Below, piece by piece: positions 8,481 to 17,522 of a DNA stretch of 64,000 nt. Below the pieces are notes generated by a model. The model was given only the letters and a program-made list of their open reading frames with translations, ran no database searches and had not been told where the DNA came from. Source of the DNA: CAYRPN01 sp964426135 (GTDB lineage: Bacteria > Planctomycetota > Phycisphaerae > Phycisphaerales > Phycisphaeraceae); NCBI GenBank assembly GCA_964426135.1, contig CAYRPN010000013.1, positions 9,213 to 73,212 of the forward strand. Reading direction: 5' to 3'. Made by a program: the position numbers and the translations under genes. Position 1 is the first letter of the stretch. Each line of letters begins with the position of its first letter.

Positions 8481-9599
8481 ATGGAATACGTGATGCCTGT
8501 TGCCGTTCATAACGCCCTGGTCGAGGCGGCGTACCGCAAGCGCGGCTTCAACGCCGAGGAATGCGCCCATGCCGCCAAGGTGAGCGAGAACGCCGCGTGG
8601 CACGGCATCAAGACGCACAACGCGATCAAGGCGCTGCACCTGGACGATCACTTCGGCTCCGGCAACAAGGCCAGCCCCGGTTGCGTGCCGGGGGCAACGA
8701 TCATTAAGAAGCCGAGCAAGTTCGACGCGGCTCAGAAGTGGAATGCGAACAAGAAGCTCGGCCAGGCCGTCGCCGTCGAGGCGATGGAGGCGTGCTGCAA
8801 GATGGCGGACAAGTTCGGCGTGGGCATCGTCAGCGTCGATGCGGCGTTTCACTATCTCTGGGGCGGCGGCTACGTCATGGACGCGGCGAAGAAAGGCTAC
8901 ATCGCCTACACCAACTGCACCGCCGCGCTGGCGGAGGTCGTGCCCTTCGGCGGCAAGTTCCCGACCCTGGGCACCAACCCGCACTCGTGGGGCTTCCCCA
9001 CCACCGACGCCATCGGCTACCCCATCGTGATCGACTGGGCGACCAGCACCGTCGCCATGGGCCGCGTGCAGCAGTTCAAGCGCGAGGGCAAGCAACTGCC
9101 CCCCGGCGCGGCGGTCGATAAGGACGGCAAGGAGACGACCGACCCCAACCAGGTCGCGGCGCTGATGACCTTCGGCCAGCACAAAGGCTACGGCATGTCG
9201 CTGATCAACGAACTGGTCGCGGGCCTGATCGGCGGCTCGCTGCCCACCATCCGCTGCCGGCCCGAAGCCGCGGCCAAGCTCGCGCCCGGCGGCGGCGAAA
9301 AAATGACGCCCAACTTTTTCTTCCAGGCGATTCACCCCGACGCGATGAGCTGCGGCCACTTCGCTAAGGGTCGCGATCAGAAGGCCAACCTGAAAGCCGT
9401 GATCGACGACGTCATGGGCCACGGCAACAAGGACACCGGCCGGTGTATGCTGCCCGGCCAGATCGAGCACGACTCGGCGGTCAAGAGCCAGAAAGCCGGC
9501 GGCCTGATCTTCACCGAAGCGGAGATCGAAGAGTTCATCAAGATCGCGACGGAGGCGAATTACAAGTTCGACAAGAGCGCGTTGAAGCCGATGTCGTAA
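8481..9599 (+). CDS. Malate/L-lactate dehydrogenase (LDH2/AllD/YlbC) family oxidoreductase
   Basis: The 372-residue protein has the layout of the LDH2 family of NAD(P)-dependent 2-hydroxyacid dehydrogenases, unrelated to classical LDH. Visible segments are NAAWHGIKTHNAIKAL near the N-terminus, GVGIVSVDAAFHYLWGG, the cofactor-region stretch GTNPHSWGFPT with VIDWATSTVAMGR after it, and QHKGYGMSLINELVAGLIGG. The start at 8481 follows AAAGGAAAAGCC. An upstream in-frame extension to 8298 reads through a repeat and is rejected. The exact substrate (malate, sulfolactate, ureidoglycolate or other) cannot be told from sequence alone. The stop codon overlaps the left end of a palindromic element. Confidence 0.85.
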   Translation: MEYVMPVAVHNALVEAAYRKRGFNAEECAHAAKVSENAAWHGIKTHNAIKALHLDDHFGSGNKASPGCVPGATIIKKPSKFDAAQKWNANKKLGQAVAVEAMEACCKMADKFGVGIVSVDAAFHYLWGGGYVMDAAKKGYIAYTNCTAALAEVVPFGGKFPTLGTNPHSWGFPTTDAIGYPIVIDWATSTVAMGRVQQFKREGKQLPPGAAVDKDGKETTDPNQVAALMTFGQHKGYGMSLINELVAGLIGGSLPTIRCRPEAAAKLAPGGGEKMTPNFFFQAIHPDAMSCGHFAKGRDQKANLKAVIDDVMGHGNKDTGRCMLPGQIEHDSAVKSQKAGGLIFTEAEIEEFIKIATEANYKFDKSALKPMS

Positions 9600-9702
9600 G
9601 GAGCCGTGCAGGATTAATTCCGCAGATTCGAATCGCTTCGTGCCCAGCCGGACGACTTGGAAAGTCGTCCCACATGCGATGTTGATCCTGCACGGCTCCT
9701 AA
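9598..9702 (+). repeat. MITE-like element of about 105 bp, copy 1
   Basis: The ends AAGGAGCCGTGCAGGAT and ATCCTGCACGGCTCCTAA are inverted repeats. The interior has a second palindrome, GGACGACTTGGAAAGTCGTCC. The whole element recurs in opposite orientation at 34306-34412. It starts within the stop codon of the upstream dehydrogenase gene. Confidence 0.85.
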
Positions 9703-9837
9703 GTTGCACACAGGTCTGCGCGGTTGCCATCCCGTTTAGCAGCGGGGCCTTGCCCCGCACGATGCCGCGCGCCACTGACCGTCTTCATTGCGCTGCGCTA
9801 GGTTTCACGCTGCCCGGCTATAATCCCGGCATCACCG

Positions 9838-10410
9838 ATGTCGAGCCTGCAATCCAATCCGACGCCGACGCAATTGCTCACTGCCGAGCAGTTCTATGAG
9901 ATGCCCGACGAAGGCGTGCCGACGGAACTCGTGCGGGGGAGGATCATCACCATGCCACCACCGGGGTATCGCCATGGTTTTGTGTGCATGCAAGCCGGGT
10001 TTCTGCTGAAGTCATATCTGAGTCAACATCCGATCGGCACGGCGGTCGGAAACGACACTGGCGTCATCACCGAGCGCGGCCCTGACTCGGTGCGAGGTCC
10101 CGATGTCTCCTACTACAGCCACGAGCGCATCCCCAAAGGAGCGCAGCCCGTCGCCTGGCCAGACGTTTCACCCGATCTCGTTTTCGAGGTGCGATCGCCG
10201 TCGGATCGCTGGCCTCAGATTCTCCGCAAGGTCAGCGAATACCTCAACGCCAACGTGAACCTCGTCTGCGTCCTCGACCCGCAAACGCAGACGGCCCATC
10301 TCTATCGCAGCGACGAACAAGTGCGCGTGTTCGGCGCGGAAGAAGAAATCGTCTTCGCGCCGGTCCTGCCTGATTGGCGGCTGAAGGTCAGCCAGTTCTT
10401 CGTCGACTGA
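9838..10410 (+). CDS. Uma2 family (DUF820) PD-(D/E)xK nuclease-like protein
   Basis: The 190-residue protein matches the Uma2/DUF820 family. It has LTAEQFYEMPDEG and TELVRGRIITMPPPG at the N-terminus, then the PD-(D/E)xK-type core GPDVSYYSHERIP and PDLVFEVRSPSDR, and a C-terminal VLPDWRLKVSQFF. The canonical EVLSPSDR lysine/leucine region is preserved except for an arginine after EV. These proteins have a restriction-endonuclease fold and often occur in many copies in cyanobacteria and planctomycetes, but their biological role is unsettled. It stands alone here, downstream of the MITE-like element. Confidence 0.85.
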   Translation: MSSLQSNPTPTQLLTAEQFYEMPDEGVPTELVRGRIITMPPPGYRHGFVCMQAGFLLKSYLSQHPIGTAVGNDTGVITERGPDSVRGPDVSYYSHERIPKGAQPVAWPDVSPDLVFEVRSPSDRWPQILRKVSEYLNANVNLVCVLDPQTQTAHLYRSDEQVRVFGAEEEIVFAPVLPDWRLKVSQFFVD

Positions 10411-10458
10411 TTCACATCGTTCGCACCGCGATTACCCCTTTCCCAGCGGGAGGCTTCC

Positions 10459-11640
10459 GTGAAAACATTCGCCTCATTCCTCCTTGGCTGCGTTCTGCTT
10501 CTCACCGGCTGCCTCGAACTCGTCGGGCAACGCATCGGCATCCACTACGACGCGGCCAAGGACGAGCTGCGCATCCTCATCCACTACGACGGCATTCACG
10601 ACAGCGGCAACCAGCAGTTCGGCGACGGCGCCGGGCAACTGACGGAAGCGATCGCCGACGGCAACATCCTGATCATGGACTGGCCGCTCCATTTCCCGCT
10701 CAAGAAGATCGTGGCGGCCGCGGCGGACCAGAACCTCCCGCAGGAGGTGCGCGACTTTGTGGACCTGCTGCCCAAGTCGGTGGAGGTCACCGCACTGGGC
10801 TGGTACCGCGATCCGCAGGAACGCATCGGCGGCGCGCAGCTGGTCACCGTCCGCAACGCCAAGACCTTCATCGCCAAGGCGAACGCCGCGATCAGCGCGG
10901 GGATTCTTCAGATGCCCGCCGGCGAGCCGGAGGAAATCAGACGGAGCGTCGCGCTGATCCGCAAGGCCGCCAAGGACGGTCACACGTGGCTTTCGCTGGA
11001 CGGGTACTCGCTGAAGGTTTCGCTGCCCGTGCATCGCACGGAGTGGGCCCGCGTCAAGGCGAAGGGGATGAAGCAGGCGCTGGAGCATCTCTTCGCCATC
11101 TCAAGCCAGCCGCCGGAAAATGCGGATGGCAGTCGTCGCGTGTACGACCCGATCGTCCGCGGTCTGACGTGCCTGCCGATCAACTACAGCGAGACCGATG
11201 GAGGCATTTCACTGACGCTTGGCGATTCCAAGGCGCCATCCACGATCCGCCTCGAAAACCTCAAGGACTACAAGCCCAACCTGGAGAAGGCGGTGCAGGA
11301 GAAAGTGCAGCACAATCTTGACGACGTGATGCTGCCTTATGTGCTGGGCCACAAGGTGCGTGGCGACAAGCACTCGGCGCTCGTGGCATCGCTGCTGCCC
11401 CTGATGCCGCCGGAGGAGCGAGTGCGGTCGCTTATGCGCGCCGTGCGCGGCAAAGACGCGAAGACGACCGCCGAAGCCGTGAAGAAGCTCGAAGACCTTG
11501 CGGAGGAATGGAACGAGAAAGAAGGATTCCCCACCGCGCCCAAGCCCGGCGGCACCGGCGAGGAATACCTCGATCGCTGGGCCACGTGGTATCGCGAGAT
11601 GATACGGTTTCCGCTGGGCAGCGATGTAATCTTGCCTTGA
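10459..11640 (+). CDS. Hypothetical lipoprotein
   Basis: The 393-residue product begins MKTFASFLLGCVLLLTGC, a lipoprotein signal peptide with an LTGC lipobox, so it is probably anchored in a membrane facing the periplasm. The GTG start at 10459 is preceded by GGGAGG at 10448-10453. The rest is a mixed alpha/beta protein with no motif I recognise. It contains repeated acidic strands such as DELRILIHYDGIHD and a lysine-rich C-terminal half. It is 48 bp downstream of the Uma2 gene, so co-transcription is possible, and it converges on the next lipoprotein gene with a hairpin in between. Confidence 0.75.
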   Translation: MKTFASFLLGCVLLLTGCLELVGQRIGIHYDAAKDELRILIHYDGIHDSGNQQFGDGAGQLTEAIADGNILIMDWPLHFPLKKIVAAAADQNLPQEVRDFVDLLPKSVEVTALGWYRDPQERIGGAQLVTVRNAKTFIAKANAAISAGILQMPAGEPEEIRRSVALIRKAAKDGHTWLSLDGYSLKVSLPVHRTEWARVKAKGMKQALEHLFAISSQPPENADGSRRVYDPIVRGLTCLPINYSETDGGISLTLGDSKAPSTIRLENLKDYKPNLEKAVQEKVQHNLDDVMLPYVLGHKVRGDKHSALVASLLPLMPPEERVRSLMRAVRGKDAKTTAEAVKKLEDLAEEWNEKEGFPTAPKPGGTGEEYLDRWATWYREMIRFPLGSDVILP

Positions 11641-11664
11641 TCGCCGCGGGTGTGAACGCGGCGA
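11641..11664. terminator. GC hairpin between convergent lipoprotein genes
   Basis: TCGCCGCG and CGCGGCGA form a perfect 8-bp stem around an 8-nt loop, right after the stop of the plus-strand gene and 11 bp from the stop of the minus-strand gene. No U tract follows, so termination is inferred from position. Confidence 0.45.
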
Positions 11665-11674
11665 CCCATTCGCC

Positions 11675-12901
11675 TCACCCGCGCTTCTCAGCCTTCTTCT
11701 CCGTCGGCCGCACCAGCGTCGGATCCGCCACGATATTGATCGGCACGCTCACTTCGTCGCGCGTGCCGCCCTGCAGATCGCGCACCCGCACCTTCAGCAC
11801 GTACTTGCCCACCCCCAGCCGCGAAGGAAGCCGCGTCGGCTGCACGATGAAAAAATCGCGGCGCTTGTTGCGCGATTCGTCGACGATCTGTTCCTCCGGC
11901 TGCTGCCACACCGCCAGCCCGTCCGACTCGTTGTAGAGCACCAGTTCCTGGCTCAGTTTCACCTGGTGGCTGTTGCCCGTCTCGCTGCGGGCGGACTTGA
12001 AGTGGTCGACCTCGACGTAGATGACCATCGGATGCTCGCGGCCGGCGAGGAACGTGTCGGACGCCAGTTCCTCATAAACGCCGAAGCCGCGGACTCGTTC
12101 GCACAGTTTCACGGAGCGCAGCGCCACCGGCTGCTCGCCGATGATCGCGTTGATTTTCTCGGAAATGGCGTTGCGATCCACCGTCTGCCCGGAGGCCACC
12201 TGCTGACCCAGCGTGCTGAACAGCTCGTGAAACTGCTTCGCCAGTTCGCGCTGCGAAGGCCTCATCTTCCCCAGTTCAGCCGGGTCGAGCTTGAAGCTCG
12301 GGTCCGCCAGCGCCAGCGCGGCATAGCTGAGCGCCGCGTTGGCGTCGCCGTCGCCGCTGTCGGCGATGCGCTGGCGCAGCAGTTTCACCAACGTCTCACG
12401 GTCCATCTCGCCGGCGGGCTTGGTGGCAGGCGCGGGATTGGCGGGCGTGATCGGTTTCTCGGTGGCCGCGGCCGGGGTGCCCGTTGCGGCCGCATCGACA
12501 ACCTTGGGACTGGCGGCCACTTCGGTGCGCAGATCGCGCGGGTCCACCCACGTAATGCGCGTAGGCTTCGACTCCACCGGCGGCGGAACCACGCCCGGAT
12601 CGCCGCGATCAGGCGTCGCCGCCTCGGTCTGCCGCGATTCGTGCCGGCGCTTGCTGGTTTCGATGGCATCGATCAGCCGCTGAGCCTGGGCATCGACCTG
12701 TTCTTCAACGGCGGCGGCGTCGGGCTCGGCGCGGGGCTGGGCCGACTTGGCGGCGCGCGAAGGCTGCGTCGCAGCCGGTTTGACGGCTGCGCCTTTCGCC
12801 GGCGCCGCCGGGGCGGCGGATTGCGCGGCGCAACCTGCGAGCCCCAGCCCGCACGAAGCAAAAAAAGTGAACGTCAGTGAACGAGAGAGGACCAATCGCA
12901 T
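11675..12901 (-). CDS. Hypothetical Ala/Pro-rich lipoprotein
   Basis: The 408-residue protein starts MRLVLSRSLTFTFFASCG and has an LAGCAAQ lipobox. An Ala/Pro/Lys-rich linker follows to about residue 180, probably spanning the periplasm. The C-terminal 140 residues are beta-rich (LRSVKLCERVRGFGVYEEL, FFIVQPTRLPSRLGVGKYVLK) and resemble an immunoglobulin-like sandwich, but I cannot name the family. The ATG at 12901 is preceded by CAGGAGGCGCTC, a strong ribosome site, and is preferred over the longer frame to 13000. It lies 126 bp downstream of holA on the same strand. Confidence 0.75.
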   Translation of the reverse strand: MRLVLSRSLTFTFFASCGLGLAGCAAQSAAPAAPAKGAAVKPAATQPSRAAKSAQPRAEPDAAAVEEQVDAQAQRLIDAIETSKRRHESRQTEAATPDRGDPGVVPPPVESKPTRITWVDPRDLRTEVAASPKVVDAAATGTPAAATEKPITPANPAPATKPAGEMDRETLVKLLRQRIADSGDGDANAALSYAALALADPSFKLDPAELGKMRPSQRELAKQFHELFSTLGQQVASGQTVDRNAISEKINAIIGEQPVALRSVKLCERVRGFGVYEELASDTFLAGREHPMVIYVEVDHFKSARSETGNSHQVKLSQELVLYNESDGLAVWQQPEEQIVDESRNKRRDFFIVQPTRLPSRLGVGKYVLKVRVRDLQGGTRDEVSVPINIVADPTLVRPTEKKAEKRG

Positions 12902-13027
12902 GAGCGCCTCCTGCGCGGGTATCCGGGGAGAACCATCACCGGTTGCGTGCCATCCATGGCGGCATTCGGGCAGCGTGGGGTGCCGCGACGATCGGCGCAT
13001 CGAACGAGCCCGCCGCCGGCGACACCC

Positions 13028-14053
13028 TCACTTCAGTACATCGGCCAGCGTGGCGGAAAAACATTCGAGATTCGACAGGGCCTTGCCGAACCCGGATTTC
13101 GACCGGATGTCGTGGCGGATGATGCGGGCCAGCATGTCGCCGGTGGTCGCGAAATCGAAGCGATTCAGGGCTTTGAAGAACGGGTCCTTGCGCTCGCGAA
13201 AGATCTTCAACTGCCCCGCCACATCCCACTCGGTCACGCCCTGCGCCCGAAGCGCCCGAGCCAGGTGAAATTTGCGAATCAGGTCCGCGACGAAGAAAAG
13301 CACCAGCACGTCCGGCTGATCGGAGAGCTCCACGAGTTCGTGAATGGTCTCGATGATCCGGCCGGCAGGATTGCTTCCCGGCACGCCCGGCCTGGCCGGA
13401 CTGTTGATCGCGGCAAGCACCGCCTCCTGGACGGCCCATGCTTCCTCGTCGCTGCCGCGGCCGGCGATCTGGCGGATCGCGTCCTGCGGGATCGCCTCGC
13501 CCTCATCCACCATCAGCGCGAGCTTGGCCATCTCGTTGTCCAGCCGCATCAGGTTGCAGCCCAGGCGATCGACGAGCATGGCCGCCGCCGCATCGTCGAG
13601 CTTGCGCTGGTGATGGCTGACCGCCCGCTCCTGGATCCACGCGACAGCCTCGCCGCTCTTGACCGCTTCATGCTTGTGTTTCGCGCCGACTTTCTCCACC
13701 AGCTTGTCGAACTTCGGGCTGTTCCAGTTCACACTGCGCAGGACAAGCGTGGAGCCGTCGGCCGGGTTCTCCGCGTAGCGTTCCAGAAGGTCGCGATGGC
13801 TCTTGATGAACTCGTCGGCGTTGTCCACCACGACGAGACGATAAGGCTGAAAGAACGACGCGGTGCGCAGCTCGTCGAACACCTCGGCCGGCTGAGCTGT
13901 TGCTCCATCGAACATCTTCGCATCGATCTCGGCGCCGTGGGCTTCATTCAGAGCATGCCGCAGAGCGAGGAAATCCTCGCGCTTGAGCATCTCCTCCTCA
14001 CCGCAGAGGATGAGGATGCGGGTATCCGGGCCGAGTTTCGATTTTCTGGCCAT
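13028..14053 (-). CDS. holA: DNA polymerase III subunit delta
   Basis: The 341-residue protein has the clamp-loader delta layout. An N-terminal AAA-like domain carries ILILCGEEEMLKREDFLALR, the LRTASFFQPYRLVVVDNADEF segment follows, and then FDKLVEKVGA and AWIQERAVSHHQRKLDDAAA. The C-terminal collar contains LIRKFHLARALRAQGV. Delta opens the beta sliding clamp during loading. The ATG at 14053 (MARKSKLGPD) is chosen because the longer frame runs into a palindromic repeat. It is a single-copy housekeeping gene. Confidence 0.85.
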   Translation of the reverse strand: MARKSKLGPDTRILILCGEEEMLKREDFLALRHALNEAHGAEIDAKMFDGATAQPAEVFDELRTASFFQPYRLVVVDNADEFIKSHRDLLERYAENPADGSTLVLRSVNWNSPKFDKLVEKVGAKHKHEAVKSGEAVAWIQERAVSHHQRKLDDAAAAMLVDRLGCNLMRLDNEMAKLALMVDEGEAIPQDAIRQIAGRGSDEEAWAVQEAVLAAINSPARPGVPGSNPAGRIIETIHELVELSDQPDVLVLFFVADLIRKFHLARALRAQGVTEWDVAGQLKIFRERKDPFFKALNRFDFATTGDMLARIIRHDIRSKSGFGKALSNLECFSATLADVLK

Positions 14054-14108
14054 GGCGGGATTGTAGTGAAGAAAAGGTCGGTCGCGGTCTGGTGCGAGAC
14101 GCGAGTCC

Positions 14109-14254
14109 GTTAGCCCCCGGCTCCGCCGGGGGAAGCCGCGGCCAAGGCGGACCATGCGCGCGTTGAATGAACGTCGTGAAACGGCCACGACCGTGCGAGC
14201 TTGCCCGTAGCGCGGCTGTCCCGTTTCCCACCCCCGGCGGAGCCGGGGGCTAAC
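14109..14254. repeat. Palindromic element, GTTAGCCCCCGGCTCCGCCGG family
   Basis: GTTAGCCCCCGGCTCCGCCG at 14109-14128 is inverted at 14235-14254, separated by about 105 bp. It occupies the gap between holA and the adenylate cyclase gene. Confidence 0.75.
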
Positions 14255-14299
14255 AGCCAGAGGCCCCAATGGGATGCGCGTCCTGCGACTGCCACACGC

Positions 14300-17200
14300 C
14301 TACTTCTCCGTCAGCGCGATGCTGCCGTCGAACTCGGGGCCGGGCGGGTTCTTCAGGTATTCCTCGCAGCGAAGCTGATAGAGCAATTGGAGCTTGGTCG
14401 GGTTGATGAAGTTGTCCAGTTCGCGCACGCGCTGGAGGCAGTCGGCGAATTTGCCGGCCATGTAGGCATCCACCATTGCCGTCGTCATTTCGACCAGCTT
14501 CTTCTGATGATCCGTGGCTTCACTGTGCGGCGCCAGAGGTTCGTAGACACGGATGCCTTCGCTCTTGCCGACGACCTGCAGCTTGGCGATGGGCCGGCAG
14601 AGAAAGACATCTTTCACCAGTTCGTAGGTTCGCCCGCCCATCATCACGAGGGTGCCGGTGGCCTTGTTCGCGGATTCGAGTCGGGCGCTGGTGTTGACGG
14701 TGTCGCCCAGCACGGTGTAGTCGGCGCGCTGGGCGATGCCTGCGTCGCCGACGATGACGTTGCCGGTGTTGATGCCGGCGCGCATTTTCACGGTGGGCAG
14801 TTTCTGCTTTTTCAGTTCCTCGTTGAACGGAACCATCGCCTCCTGCATGCGGACGACGGTGGTGACGGCATCCAGGGCGTGCCACTGATTGTCCATGGGC
14901 GCGCCGAAGAAAAACATGATGCCGTCGCCGAGGAATTTATTGAGGAAGCCGCGGCGTTCCTGCGGTTTGCTCGGATCGGTGACGATGGGCACCATGCGGC
15001 CCAGGTAGTCGTTGAGCATGGAGACGGTGCGTTCCTGCAACTTTTCACTGAGCGTGGTGAATCCCTGCAGATCGGTGAAGATCACGGTCAGCTCTTTTTT
15101 CTGGCCGTCGACTTTCGCCTGATCCGGATTATCGATGACGTAGTTCACCAGCGCGGGGTCGACATAGCTGCGGAAGCGGTTCTCGATGTGCTTTCGCTCG
15201 GCGCGTTCGACGATGAACCGCATCAGCGTGCAGCCGGACCAGACCAGCGTGACGGCAAGCATCGGAGCGGCGGCGCCGACGATGAGATTCAGGTAATCGA
15301 ACTGGTAGAAGAAGTTCAGGGCCAGATACGCCGCCACCAGCGTGACGGACGACGCCAGCGCGGTGAAGGGATGAAAGCGGATGGCGATGACGGTGGCGAT
15401 CAGGCCGATGAGCAGCGTGAACCCGCGCGTGACCCAGGGCGACGTCTTGCGCCAGAAGTCGCCGGTCATCAGGGCGCTGAACACGACGCCGTGCACGATG
15501 GGCCCGGGGCAGCGCGTATGCAGGCTGGTCTGCACGATGTCGAGGCGGCCGACCGCGGTCCAGCCGACGATGACCGCTCTGCCTTCGGTCTTCTCGCGCA
15601 GTTCGGCGCGCTGATCGACCAATCGCTGCCGCAGCACGAGAATCTTGCGCAGATCGATCAGCGCCCTCCTCATGTTGACCAGTTGCTTTCGTTCGTCGTC
15701 CGAGGGGGACTCCTTGAGGAATTTCTCGAAGTCTTCGCCCGACATGAGATCGATCTTGCCGACCGCTTCGGAGAGCGCTTCGAGTTCGCCGCGCTTGGTC
15801 AGAGCGTCCAGATAGGCGAGCGCCGCCTCGGAATCGGGAAACGGATTTTTCACCAGTTCATCGAGGCGCGTGTTGTCGCCCGATGCTTCGAACAGTTCCT
15901 TCAGCGCCGGCTCGATCACCTTGGTGTTCTTCTGCAACTGCTGATCGAGCTGCAGCGCCTGCCAGTAGAGCACCATGGGCAGATGCTGCGCGGTGTCGTT
16001 GAACTTGCCCCAGTCGAACATGTGCAGCCAGGCGTTGGCGTCGTCCGTGTCGGGTCGGCCGAACCAGGGGATGTACATCACCATGCCGAAGTTCCGCCCC
16101 GCCGCCGGCGAGTAGCGCGTGAACACGGGAATCTGCATGCGCGTGCCGTCGGCCCTGGGGACGACGATCGAGTGCTCGTTGATCTCGATGGCGTGTACAT
16201 CGATGCCTTCGTACATGCACATGAGCATGAGCGCGAACTGCGGATAGAGCCGGCCATCCACCTCCATGAAGAGAGGCACCGCCCGCACGATGCCGTCCGT
16301 GTCAGAGCGGTAGTCCACGAAGCTCGTCGTGGCGACGGCGTTGGCGAGCACCGGGATCGGCGGCAGGTTCTTGCGGTACTCGATCGCCCGCGTCAGGTCC
16401 GGCGGCACCGGACGGGTGATGCGATGAAGCAGGTGGAACGACACCGCCTTGTAATACTGCTGGCGAAAGAGTCCGTCCGGCAGCGATTTTTTCGTGCGCT
16501 GCACTTCGTCGGGAAAGAGGTGCCTGCGCACCTGCTCCTCCGTGGGCAGGCCGTAGTAGCCGACGGGCGAATCCGTCGTCGCCTCAGGCTGCGGCGCTTC
16601 CGTTTCTGGCACGGGCGTCGAAACCGCCTCCTGCTTCGGCGGCTCCACTCTCTCCGGCTTAAGCGACGTCAGCGCCGCCGTGATCAGTTCGAGCAGCGCA
16701 TCCTCGCGGGCGGTGGTGAAGTTGTCCTCGAAGCCGCCGAGCTTTTCCAGATCGACGCCCTGCGCCTGCAGGGCCGCGTACACGTCCGCCTTGTTCTGAT
16801 CCGGATTCCGCTTCAACTCATTGCGAATGGCGGCGTACAGCGGGTGGTCCACGCGATCGATGAACGCGATCGGCAGCATGGCGCCATCGAAGTTCTTCAG
16901 CGCCTGCGCGAACTCGCTGTTGTGCTCGACCTCTTCAAACACGCCGCGAAACCATCGCCGCGCGGGCTGCCCGGGCTTCTGCACGGTTCGCAGGTACTCG
17001 GCGTCGACCCTGTTGTGATCGACTTCCTGGGCCTCGGAAAAAATCACGTCGAACCCGATGACTTTCGCACCGGAGCGCTTGATCTCGTTGGTCAGCTCCG
17101 CCAGGATCGATCGAGGCCAGGGCCAGGGACCGATCGCCTGGAAGCTCGGATCATCCATGTCGATGTGCAGAATCTGCTTCGACGGCGGCGGCGTGTGCTT

Positions 17201-17353
17201 CTGGAATCGCTTGGCGCGCCAGTCGTAAATCGGGCGCTCCAGGTTCTGCAGCAGGCCTTCCTCGCCGCCCCAGTCCAGGCCGAGGATCACCAATGTCAGA
17301 AACAACCCCAGGAGGCTGTTCTGCACCAGAATGCGTTTCTCAATGCGCGTCAT
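14300..17353 (-). CDS. Adenylate/guanylate cyclase with CHASE2 sensor domain
   Basis: The 1017-residue protein has an N-terminal membrane helix (LLGLFLTLVILGLDW). A long extracytoplasmic CHASE2 region follows, with ILHIDMDDPSFQAIGPWPWPR and GAKVIGFDVIFSEAQ, then a cluster of hydrophobic helices at about residues 635-705. A class III cyclase domain starts at about residue 750. Metal-binding aspartates are present in IFTDLQGFT and KFLGDGIMFFFG, and VLGDTVNTSARLE is also intact, so it is probably active. The CHASE2 part is longer than usual, with a Pro/Glu-rich insertion and coiled segments. The start at 17353 precedes the first helix; a TTG at 17431 has its GGAGG directly abutting and is unlikely. 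It reads divergently from the thioredoxin gene. Confidence 0.9.
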   Translation of the reverse strand: MTRIEKRILVQNSLLGLFLTLVILGLDWGGEEGLLQNLERPIYDWRAKRFQKHTPPPSKQILHIDMDDPSFQAIGPWPWPRSILAELTNEIKRSGAKVIGFDVIFSEAQEVDHNRVDAEYLRTVQKPGQPARRWFRGVFEEVEHNSEFAQALKNFDGAMLPIAFIDRVDHPLYAAIRNELKRNPDQNKADVYAALQAQGVDLEKLGGFEDNFTTAREDALLELITAALTSLKPERVEPPKQEAVSTPVPETEAPQPEATTDSPVGYYGLPTEEQVRRHLFPDEVQRTKKSLPDGLFRQQYYKAVSFHLLHRITRPVPPDLTRAIEYRKNLPPIPVLANAVATTSFVDYRSDTDGIVRAVPLFMEVDGRLYPQFALMLMCMYEGIDVHAIEINEHSIVVPRADGTRMQIPVFTRYSPAAGRNFGMVMYIPWFGRPDTDDANAWLHMFDWGKFNDTAQHLPMVLYWQALQLDQQLQKNTKVIEPALKELFEASGDNTRLDELVKNPFPDSEAALAYLDALTKRGELEALSEAVGKIDLMSGEDFEKFLKESPSDDERKQLVNMRRALIDLRKILVLRQRLVDQRAELREKTEGRAVIVGWTAVGRLDIVQTSLHTRCPGPIVHGVVFSALMTGDFWRKTSPWVTRGFTLLIGLIATVIAIRFHPFTALASSVTLVAAYLALNFFYQFDYLNLIVGAAAPMLAVTLVWSGCTLMRFIVERAERKHIENRFRSYVDPALVNYVIDNPDQAKVDGQKKELTVIFTDLQGFTTLSEKLQERTVSMLNDYLGRMVPIVTDPSKPQERRGFLNKFLGDGIMFFFGAPMDNQWHALDAVTTVVRMQEAMVPFNEELKKQKLPTVKMRAGINTGNVIVGDAGIAQRADYTVLGDTVNTSARLESANKATGTLVMMGGRTYELVKDVFLCRPIAKLQVVGKSEGIRVYEPLAPHSEATDHQKKLVEMTTAMVDAYMAGKFADCLQRVRELDNFINPTKLQLLYQLRCEEYLKNPPGPEFDGSIALTEK

Positions 17354-17522
17354 GGGAAGGCAGAGGACAGAGGGCAGGAGCCGGCCGTTCAGCGACGGGG
17401 CTTGCCCCGTTCTTCTTCGCTTCCAAACCAACCTCCGTTACAAACCTATTACACACCTCTAGGCTATCATTGTTTCATCGGTCCCCGCGACCGGTTCAGT
17501 CCAACACTCATGGAGTCCTCGC

